11,863 nucleotides of DNA, taken from Thermoanaerobaculia bacterium. GTDB lineage: Bacteria; Acidobacteriota; Thermoanaerobaculia; Multivoradales; UBA5704. Both the position numbers and the translations under genes were made by a program. The number at the start of each line of letters is the position of its first letter. Within the stretch, counting starts at the first letter, position 1. Where the stretch lies: assembly GCA_030150965.1 (NCBI GenBank), contig JASLEW010000912.1:1-11863 (forward strand), in the 5' to 3' direction. Under the pieces are notes generated by a model. The model was given only the letters and a program-made list of their open reading frames with translations, had not been told where the DNA came from and did no database searches. This document shows, piece after piece, positions 1 through 7,400 of the stretch.

Positions 1-1
1 G

Positions 2-1753
2 GCGCCCGAGCGCCTGCGGCAGATGGCGCCCGGCGCCAGCGGCGCGGGCCTCCTGGCCGCCGACGGCACCGTCCTGGCCGCGGCCGGCGAGCTGCCGCCG
101 GTGGCCTCGGCAACGCCCCCGGCGCTCGGCGCCGGGAGGACGGCGCCGACGCCCCACCCCTTCGCGGTGGGCCCCGATGCCGAGCTGCCGGACACCGTCG
201 CCGGCTTCGTGCCGCTGGTGCTGCCCGGGTCCGCGGCCGGCGGCGCGGCCCGGCCGCTCCTCGCCCGCGCCGACCTGCCCGCCGCCACCCTCGGCGCCCA
301 GCTCCAGGCGGTGCGCCGGCTCTCCTGGCTGGTGCTGCCGCTCAACAGCGCCCTGGTGCTCCTGGTGCTGCTCTTCCTGCGCCACCTCCTCACCCCCTAC
401 GACACGCTGCTGGCCCGCGCCCGGCAGCTGGGCCACCTGGGACCGGCGAAGGACGCCGCGGCGGACGAGGGGGAGCTCCTCATCGCCACCCTGGAGCGCG
501 CCATGGAGGCGCTCGGCGAGCGTCAGCGGGCGCCGCAGGCCGCGGGCGAGGACGAGGACCTGGCGGCGCTCGAACGCACCCTCGCCCCCAGCCTCGAAAG
601 CGGCCTGCTGCTCCTCGGCCGCGACGGCCGCGTGCTGTCGCTCAACCCGCCCGGCGCCGCGCTCCTCGGCGCTGCGCCGCCCGCCGGCGTCGGCCTCGCC
701 GAGCTGCTCGCCCCGCACCCCGAGATGCGCGCGCTGATCGAGGCGGCGATCGCCCGCGGCCAGCCGGTCCGCCGGCAGGAGCTGATCCTGCATCGCGCGG
801 GCGCGGCGCCGGCGACCCTGGGCATGAGCGTCCATCCGCTGCGGCGGGACGACGGCGCCGCCCGCGCCTTCCTGGTCCTCTTCGCCGACCTGACCGAGGC
901 GCGGCGGCGGGCCGAGGAGAGCCGGCTGGCCGAGCGCCTGGCGACCCTGGGCGAGATGGCGGCCGGCGCCGCCCACGAGCTGCGCAACAGCCTGGCGACC
1001 CTGCGCGGCTACCTGACGCTCGTCGAGCGGCATCCGGACGAGGAGTCGATCGCCGACTACCTCTCCGAGATCCGGCACGAGGCCGACCATCTCCAAAGAG
1101 TGCTGGAGGACTTCCTCGCCTTCGCCCGCCCGGGCACCGCGCGCTTCGAGCCGGTGTCGCTGCCGGCCCTGGTGCGGCGCGCCGCCGCCGACCCCGCCCT
1201 GGCCGGCGTCGCGGTCGTGGTGCGGCAGCTCGGGGAGGCCGCGGCGAGCGAGGCACGCCCAGGAAAAGCCACGGACACCGAGAGCGCGGCGGAGGGAGAT
1301 ACGGAAGAGGTTGCGGCGGATCCGGCAATCGGCGCCGCCACCCTCCGCGGCGACCCGCTGCTCATCGAGCGCGCGCTGCGCAACGTGCTGCACAATGCCG
1401 CCCAGGCCGAGCGCGAGGCCGGCCGCGCCGGACCGGTCGAGGTCGCCCTCGGCGAGCTGCCGGCGGCCGTCGAGGTGACGGTCGCCGACCGCGGACCCGG
1501 CGTTCCGGCGGAGCTGCGCGGCCGGCTGTTCCATCCCTTCGCCACCGGCCGCGCAGGCGGCGTCGGCCTCGGCCTGGCGCTCGCCCACCGCATCGTCACC
1601 CTGCACGGCGGCCACATCCGGCTGGAGGACCGCGCCGGCGGCGGCACCGTGGCCAGGCTCTCGTTTGCGCGTGGCGATTCTGCTACGGAAGGTAACATGC
1701 CGGGGACGGCAGCACCCCCCGGCGAAAGCCCCGCTGTCGAAGCCAAGTCCTAG
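2..1753 (+). CDS. Sensor histidine kinase, PilS/NtrB-like (5' partial)
   Basis: The frame is open to the left edge, so the N-terminus is missing; an internal ATG lies at 23 and numbering below counts from it. Visible in order: a short extracytoplasmic remnant; one membrane helix at about 101-123 (LVLPLNSALVLLVLLFL); a PAS-like domain at about 186-292; a HisKA H-box AAHELRNSLATLRGY with phospho-acceptor H318; and a HATPase domain with N-box (N458), G1 box DRGPGVP at 489-495 and G2 GVGLGLAL at 513-520. The H-box and single PAS are typical of NtrB/PilS/AtoS-type kinases that partner sigma-54 activators. A first membrane helix is presumably upstream of the window. An insert at about 405-438, rich in Glu, Ala and Thr, splits the ATPase domain. 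The likely partner is the NtrC-type regulator at 10137-11567, which is inference from context. The family call is secure; the PilS assignment is moderate. Confidence 0.93.
   Translation, partial: APERLRQMAPGASGAGLLAADGTVLAAAGELPPVASATPPALGAGRTAPTPHPFAVGPDAELPDTVAGFVPLVLPGSAAGGAARPLLARADLPAATLGAQLQAVRRLSWLVLPLNSALVLLVLLFLRHLLTPYDTLLARARQLGHLGPAKDAAADEGELLIATLERAMEALGERQRAPQAAGEDEDLAALERTLAPSLESGLLLLGRDGRVLSLNPPGAALLGAAPPAGVGLAELLAPHPEMRALIEAAIARGQPVRRQELILHRAGAAPATLGMSVHPLRRDDGAARAFLVLFADLTEARRRAEESRLAERLATLGEMAAGAAHELRNSLATLRGYLTLVERHPDEESIADYLSEIRHEADHLQRVLEDFLAFARPGTARFEPVSLPALVRRAAADPALAGVAVVVRQLGEAAASEARPGKATDTESAAEGDTEEVAADPAIGAATLRGDPLLIERALRNVLHNAAQAEREAGRAGPVEVALGELPAAVEVTVADRGPGVPAELRGRLFHPFATGRAGGVGLGLALAHRIVTLHGGHIRLEDRAGGGTVARLSFARGDSATEGNMPGTAAPPGESPAVEAKS
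1698..1711. promoter_or_regulatory. Candidate activator-binding inverted repeat
   Basis: A perfect 5-base inverted repeat with a 4-base spacer (TGCCG GGGA CGGCA) lies in the last codons of the kinase gene. It sits about 120 bases before the start point predicted from the sigma-54 promoter, the usual distance for an enhancer site of an NtrC-family activator. A seven-A tract (1756-1762) lies between it and the promoter and could help bending. Such short palindromes are frequent in GC-rich DNA, so this is only a candidate. Confidence 0.25.
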
Positions 1754-1798
1754 AGAAAAAAAGCGCTTGCCGTCCACCTCGCCATCCCGCCGCGGGGT

Positions 1799-1814
1799 TG
1801 GCACCCGGCTTGCT
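1799..1814 (+). promoter_or_regulatory. Sigma-54 (-24/-12) promoter of the minor-pilin operon
   Basis: The sequence TGGCACCCGGCTTGCT matches the sigma-54 consensus TGGCACRNNNNTTGCW at every specified base except the R, where it has C. The invariant GG (1800-1801) and GC (1812-1813) are separated by exactly 10 bases. It is intergenic, on the right strand, 81 bases before the first prepilin start codon, giving a predicted start near 1825 and a leader of about 70 bases. A sigma-54 activator is encoded in the same window. Pilin genes are classic targets of PilR with sigma-54, which supports the call. Confidence 0.85.
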
Positions 1815-1894
1815 CTGTTCGCCATCCACCGTCCCCGCGCCGCGGGCCACCGGCTTCCGCCCACCGGCGCCAACTTGCGAGGAGCACCCGTCCT

Positions 1895-2482
1895 ATGAGC
1901 GCGCGCCGACCTCCGCCGTGTGCCACTGCCAACCAAGCCGACCGCGGCTTCTCGCGCCGCGCCGAACGCGGCTTTTCACGCCGCGCCGAACGCGGTTTCT
2001 CGATGATCGAGGCGCTGATCGCCGCCGCCCTGATCGGCGTCGTCGCCATCGGCCTCATCCCGCTCTTCACCCGCGCGATGAGCGACAACATGGCGGGCTC
2101 CGACTACACCCGCGTCAGCAACTACGCCCGCTCGGACGAGGAGGACTTCTTCCGCGAGCCGTTCGCCAACTACACCTCCACGGTGGGCGCCTCGGGCACC
2201 GGCCAGCTCCAGGAGTACCTGAACCCCGCCACCCTCGCCTGGGTGCAGGGGTCGGTGCCGGCCGGCAACCCGCAGATCGTCTGGACGCGCACCACCACCT
2301 ACCGCCAGTACAGCGTCAACGACATGGACGACGACCAGGTGTTCGACAACCCGCTCAACGGCGGCACCGAGGCCTCGTCCATCCAGCTCCTGGAGGCCAC
2401 GGTGCAGGTCAAGAGCGTCTCGGCGATCGGTCCCGAGGGGGCGCACCGCAGCACCACCATCCGCTTTCTGAAGGCCTTCTGA
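1895..2482 (+). CDS. pilV: PilV-like minor prepilin with type III signal sequence
   Basis: A 195-residue protein with a class III (type IV prepilin) signal. Cleavage by the prepilin peptidase is expected at G34|F35, followed by FSMIEALIAAALIGVVAIG, with the key Glu at mature position 5 (E39) and a hydrophobic helix to about residue 58. The rest is a small soluble pilin domain ending in VRF-like strand residues (TTIRFLKAF). The start is set by GAGGAG at 1879-1884, ten bases before the ATG, and no alternative in-frame start precedes the signal. The leader is unusually long (34 residues) because a G-F-S-R-R-A-E unit is repeated, giving three G-F-S motifs at 18-20, 26-28 and 34-36; only the last has Glu5. 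It is the first gene after the sigma-54 promoter and probably part of the pilus priming complex. PilV is the best guess; PilE- or FimT-type naming is possible. Confidence 0.82.
   Translation: MSARRPPPCATANQADRGFSRRAERGFSRRAERGFSMIEALIAAALIGVVAIGLIPLFTRAMSDNMAGSDYTRVSNYARSDEEDFFREPFANYTSTVGASGTGQLQEYLNPATLAWVQGSVPAGNPQIVWTRTTTYRQYSVNDMDDDQVFDNPLNGGTEASSIQLLEATVQVKSVSAIGPEGAHRSTTIRFLKAF
1943..2002 (+). repeat. 24-base in-frame tandem repeat in prepilin leader
   Basis: Two and a half copies of a 24-base unit run at 1943-1966, 1967-1990 and 1991-2002. Each begins CGCGG(C/T)TT(C/T)TC and encodes R-G-F-S-R-R-A-E. Full copies differ at only two third-codon positions, so the protein repeat is exact. 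The repeat duplicates the prepilin cleavage-site context upstream of the true site. Confidence 0.95.
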
Positions 2483-2495
2483 GGAGGTGCCCAGC

Positions 2496-3830
2496 ATGGA
2501 GCCCGGAGGCATGCAGAAGGTGACGCCCGCGCCGCCGCGCCGCCGCCGGCCGCGCGGCGAGCGTGGCTTCACCATCATCGAGATGACGGTGGCCATGTTC
2601 ATCACCGCCGAGGTCATCCTCGCCGGCCTCGCGCTGTTCGATTTCCACAACAAGCTGGCGCGGGTGCAGACGCAGATCACCGACATGCAGCAGTCGCTGC
2701 GCGTCGCCCAGTACGACATGGTCCGCCTCACCCGCATGGCCGGCCGCGGCAGCTTCCCGGCGCTGGTCAACAGCAGCGCCGGCCTCAACTGGGGCGCCGT
2801 CTCGGTGCGCGACAACGTCGGCAAAGGCGGCGTCTCCGACCAGCTGGCGATCGGCTTCGCCGGCACGCCGCTGGCGGTGGACGGCACCGACATCCTGACC
2901 CTGCGCGGCGTCTTCAGCACGCCGATGTTCGCGGTCAACAACGTCAACGCCGCCTCGTTCACCCTGAGCCCGAACTCCCCGGCCACCGCCAAGACCGGGA
3001 CCGTGGTGGTGTGCGCCTACACCTCGACCGGCGTCGCGCAGAACATCCAGACGCTGATCAACCTGATCAACTCGGAGAGCGCGGGCGGCCAGACCGACGC
3101 CCTGATCATGACCAGCCCGCGCGCCGACTCGGTCTACGCCGTGGTCGAGCTCAACCCGGGGACCTCGGTGGTGAATGCCAACCAGCCGTCCTGCACCACG
3201 CCCGCCTGGGTGACCACGGCGCCGGTGCCGAACGGCATCGTGCTCGGCTTCACCATCACCGGCGACACCCTGTCGCAGAGCTTCCAGGCGCTCTCCGCCA
3301 CCACCAGCAACCAGGGGCTGCCGTCGACCATGACCTCGGTGGCCTGGGTCGGCGTCCTCGAGGAGTACCGCTACTACGTGCGCCAGGACTACGTCGTGCC
3401 CGGCAACCCGGCGAGCGATCCGACGCCGCACCTGTCGCGCGCCCGCATGTACCCGGGCACCGAGCTGCCCTACCAGAGCGTCGCCGCGAACCTGCAGAAC
3501 GACGTGGCCGACAACGTCCTGGACCTCCAGGTCTCGCTCGGCGTCGATCTCAACGGCGACGGCGTGATCAGCGAGAACACGCCGCCCGACAAGAACGACG
3601 AGTGGCTGGGCAACGCCTCCGGCGACACGCTGACGCCGCAGTCGCCGCTGCGCGAGGTGCGCATCTCCACCCTGGCCAAGACCGGCAACCGCGACTTCCA
3701 GTACCAGGGGCCGACGCTCACCTCGATCGAGGACCACACCTACGCCGCGACCGATTTCCCCAACACCAAGCAAGGGCGCTCCTACCGCCACCGGCTGCTG
3801 CAGACGGTGGTGGGGCTGCGCAACCTGTGA
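2496..3830 (+). CDS. pilW: PilW-like minor prepilin
   Basis: A 444-residue protein. The chosen start is the ATG at 2496, eight bases after a strong GAGGAGG (2481-2487) that overlaps the previous stop; a GTG at 2487 lies inside that ribosome site and is unlikely. A basic leader ends in RGER then G24|F25, followed by FTIIEMTVAMFITAEVILAG with Glu5 at E29. The segment after the helix (about 47-75: HNKLARVQTQITDMQQSLRV, then a region with YDMVRLTRMAG) is typical of PilW-like minor pilins. A long beta-rich pilin domain follows. Near the end a dockerin/EF-hand-like loop DLNGDGVISE starts at D351, with D351, N353 and D355 as candidate Ca2+ ligands. It lies 13 bases after the PilV-like gene and 10 before the PilX-like gene, so it is clearly co-transcribed. 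The likely role is as part of the minor-pilin complex that primes assembly and carries PilY1. Confidence 0.85.
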   Translation: MEPGGMQKVTPAPPRRRRPRGERGFTIIEMTVAMFITAEVILAGLALFDFHNKLARVQTQITDMQQSLRVAQYDMVRLTRMAGRGSFPALVNSSAGLNWGAVSVRDNVGKGGVSDQLAIGFAGTPLAVDGTDILTLRGVFSTPMFAVNNVNAASFTLSPNSPATAKTGTVVVCAYTSTGVAQNIQTLINLINSESAGGQTDALIMTSPRADSVYAVVELNPGTSVVNANQPSCTTPAWVTTAPVPNGIVLGFTITGDTLSQSFQALSATTSNQGLPSTMTSVAWVGVLEEYRYYVRQDYVVPGNPASDPTPHLSRARMYPGTELPYQSVAANLQNDVADNVLDLQVSLGVDLNGDGVISENTPPDKNDEWLGNASGDTLTPQSPLREVRISTLAKTGNRDFQYQGPTLTSIEDHTYAATDFPNTKQGRSYRHRLLQTVVGLRNL

Positions 3831-3840
3831 GGCACCGCCG

Positions 3841-4422
3841 ATGACCGGTCCGCAAGCATTCCCGACTCCTCCGGCCCCGCCGTCCGGGCAGCCCGGCGAA
3901 CGCCGCGAGCGCGGCAGCGCCTTCACCGTCGCCCTGCTGGTGCTCCTGGTGCTGACCATCTCCGGCCTGGCCCTCACCCTGATGACCCAGACCGAGGTGC
4001 GCATCGGCGGCAACGAGCGCACCACCAACCGCACGTTCTACGCCGCCGACTCGGGGATCGAGGTGGCGACGGCGCGCCAGAACTCGATCGGCGCCGACAC
4101 CCAGCTGCACGTCTTCAAGCTCAACACCACGCAGCAGGACACCGGCAGCGGCGCGCCCACCACCTTCAGCGACCAGGTGACGATCACGCCGCTGATCCCG
4201 GTCTCGGTGCAGCTGTGCAACTACACCGCGGTCAACAACTCCAGCCAGCAATACTCCTGCATCACCTACGCGGCCAACTCCACCGCCGCCCGCACCGGCG
4301 TCAACGGCGCCACCACCGAGGGCTTCTCCTCGAAGCTGGTGGCGGCGATGCTGACCATGATGCCGCAGGCCTCGAGCAACAGCTCGAACCCCATCCAGGC
4401 CCAGATCCCGGTGCAATTCTGA
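3841..4422 (+). CDS. pilX: PilX-like pilus assembly protein
   Basis: A 193-residue protein with a PilX N-terminal domain: a Pro-rich, basic leader ending RERG (G25), then SAFTVALLVLLVLTISGLAL as membrane helix (about 27-48), followed by the family hallmark MTQTEVRIGGNERTTNRTFY and AADSGIEVA. Like other PilX/GspK-type proteins it lacks the Glu5 of ordinary pilins. The C-terminal part (about 75-193) is Ser/Thr/Asn-rich and poorly conserved. The start is the ATG at 3841 with TGAGG at 3828-3832 eight bases before it, overlapping the upstream stop. Its position between the PilW-like and PilY1-like genes is the standard order of minor-pilin operons. Confidence 0.83.
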   Translation: MTGPQAFPTPPAPPSGQPGERRERGSAFTVALLVLLVLTISGLALTLMTQTEVRIGGNERTTNRTFYAADSGIEVATARQNSIGADTQLHVFKLNTTQQDTGSGAPTTFSDQVTITPLIPVSVQLCNYTAVNNSSQQYSCITYAANSTAARTGVNGATTEGFSSKLVAAMLTMMPQASSNSSNPIQAQIPVQF

Positions 4423-4444
4423 AGGCTCCGCCAGGGAGGGAACC

Positions 4445-7400
4445 ATGATGCCGCACCGCCGCCGCCTCGCCCTCAGCCGTCCGGCCGCCGTGCAGACGGC
4501 CGCCGTCCTCCTGCTCGTGGCGCTGGCCTCGGCCGGCGCGCGGGCCGACGACCGCAGCCTGCTGGAGCCGACGCAGAAGAACCCCTACGTCATGATCGTG
4601 CTCGACACCTCGGGCTCGATGCACCAGGAGATCGCCTGCACCGCCACCGACGTCGCCAACGGCTTCTGCTCGCAGGAGTGCGACTCCGGCGACTGCCTGC
4701 CGCGCATGATGGGCGACGACCCCGACTCCAAGATCTACGTCGCCAAGCAGTCGATCTACGACATCATGGCCACCCATCCGAACATCAACTTCGGCTTCGC
4801 CCACTTCGACCAGGGCGGCGTGTTCGTGGCGTGGAAATACTGGTGGTACACGACGCTCTCGGCGAGCACGATCAAGCTGACCAGCGGCCTGTTCTTCCCC
4901 GAGGCCGGGCAGCAGGAGCTCTTCGGGCAGCAGGCGTGGAGCTGCAACGGCAACGGCCAGACGCCCGCTCCCTACAACAACGTCGGCTGCGTCTCGACCC
5001 AGCCGGCGCACCTCGACAACACCTGGGAGTGGACGCGGGCGCGCCGCTGGCCCAAGCTGGGGGACGCCAACAACACGGCCGGCAGCTACTTCTTCACCGA
5101 GAGCTCGACCACCAGCACCCCCACCTACAAGGTCACCTACACCCCGGTCGGCGGCCAGACCCTGGGCAGCGCCACCATCCAGGTGGCGGTGGCGGTCGTC
5201 AAGTGCAACAACTCGGCGTGCAGCTCGACCACCAACATGGGCAGCCAGACGATGACCTGGACGCTGCCCAGCCAGACCATCTATTGGGACCCGCCGGTGG
5301 CGCTCAACGGCACCAACCAGCCGGATGCGAGCGGCAACGGCGGCGCCTACTACGGCAGCCCCAACGGCAACGCCTTCGAGGTCAACGAGTCGAGCTACCT
5401 GCTCAACATCGATCAGAACAACGACAACAACGACCCGTGGTCGACCTCCGCGCTCTGCGTCACGGCGGGGACCTGCGACATGCAGCAGGCGACGACCGCC
5501 GACCCCTCCGGGCGCACCCCTGCCAACACCTTCTCGCTCGGCGACGTCATCCCGCTCGACTGGAACAGCAACCAGCAGCTGCGGATCCAGCAGCGCATGG
5601 CGCCCAACCTGATCGGCGGCGCCACCACCCCGGACTTCGGCATCGCCGACTACCTGGCCGACCACCCGCTCGCCGGCGAGACCGCCCTGCGGATCGCCAA
5701 CACCGCCCAGCGCCCGCTGCTGCCGGAGGGCGGCACGCCGACCGGCCATGCCCTGATGGGCGTGTTCAACTGGCTGACCGGCGACAACTGGCCCACGACC
5801 GCGCTGCCCGCCTCCCCCAAGACCTTCGGCCCGAACGCCGCCGGCAGCTGGATCGGCACCGCCTCGGCCGCGACCGGCGACCCGTTCTTCTCCTGCAAGC
5901 CGGCCTACGTGCTGATCCTGACCGACGGCCTGGCGAGCAGCGACGACGGCAATTGGAACCTCGACCACACGGTCTGCCCGACGTACTACAACTGGATCAA
6001 CGGCCAGAGCATCGCCACCAGCAACCCGCCGGGGTTCGCCTGCTGCGCCGTCGAGGCGCTGCGCTCGATCACCTACGGCGCCAGCAACACCTCGTGGCCG
6101 GTGCGCACCTACGTCATCGGCCTGGGCCTGACCTCCACCTCGGTCGGCGGCTACAACAACACCCTGCAGTGCATGGCCGACATCGGCGGCACCGGCAACC
6201 GCCATTTCTTCCAGGGCACCACCTACTCGGTCGCCGGCCAGCCGGCCGGCTACCCGGCCTCCGACCCGCCGCCGGCCACCTTCTGCACCTCGGCCCACCC
6301 CTGCGACGGCCCCGGGCCGCTCCTGCCGCAGAGCAAGGCCGACATCCTGGCGGCATTGCAGAACATCCTCAACAAGATCCAGTCGGAGACCACCTCCTTC
6401 GCCTCGGCGGCGGTGCCGTCGCTGCAGTCGAACATCGCCAACGAGTCGATCCTGTCGAGCTTCACGCCGCTCAACCAGCCGGTCTGGCCGGGCCGCCTGG
6501 ACGCCTACGTCAACCCGATCCCGCTGAGCAGCCAGTCGGTGATCCTGCCCAACGGCTCGTCGATCAACGAGAACCTGCCGGACCCGACGGTGTCGTGCAA
6601 CATCTCGCCGGCCGGCTCGCCGGTGCCCTCCGGCACCCAGGCGTGCCACCTGTGGAACGCCGGCGACCAGGTGCTGGCGCAGGGGCTGAACGGCCTCGAC
6701 ACCGCCGGCACCGATCCCACCAAGCGGCGCGTCTACTACGCCCCGCAGACGCCGATCAAGCCGGGCGAGCTGCGCCTCAACCTGCAGATGCCCAATCTCA
6801 CCACCGGCACCGCCTACCTCTACGACCTGGAGAACGCGCTCGGCCTGTGCGGTACCGGCTACACCTTCTATCCGCCGACCAGCGAGGGCTGCACCGAGAA
6901 CGGTGGTTCGGCGACGGTCGAGTGCACCGGCACACCGGTGCCAGGGACAGTGTTCTGCCCCACCGGCCAGACCGCCACCCCCCCCAGCCAGGCGGCCTCG
7001 ACGCAGCAGGCGATCACCTGGACCGAGTCGATCAAGTCGTTCATCAACACCACCACCAATCAGCCGGTGCAATACCTCCTGGGCGACATCTTCCACTCCA
7101 ACCCGATGGTCCTCGGCCAGCCCGCGGACTCGCTGCTCTTCACCGGCAACGTCAACGGCTACCAGACCTTCTCCGCCGCCCAGCAGTTCCGCCGCAAGGT
7201 GGTCTACGTGGGCAGCAACGACGGCCAGCTGCACGCCTTCGACGCCGGCACGGTGAAGCTCGGCACCGAGTCCGGCTCCGCGGCCTGGGTGTTCGGCGCC
7301 GGCACCGGCAACGAGATCTTCTCGTTCGTCCCGCGCGCCGTGATGCCGACGCTCAACAGCCTGGCGACGCAGGCGCAGCCGCCGATCAACGGCGGCAGCG

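Noticed and set aside
1943..2002. Repeat considered as part of a CRISPR-like array
   Set aside because: Copies are directly adjacent with no spacers and are translated in frame within the prepilin leader.
2409..4034. 541-residue minus-strand frame over the PilW and PilX genes
   Set aside because: Low-complexity shadow with no ribosome site or recognisable domain; the plus-strand frames carry prepilin signals.
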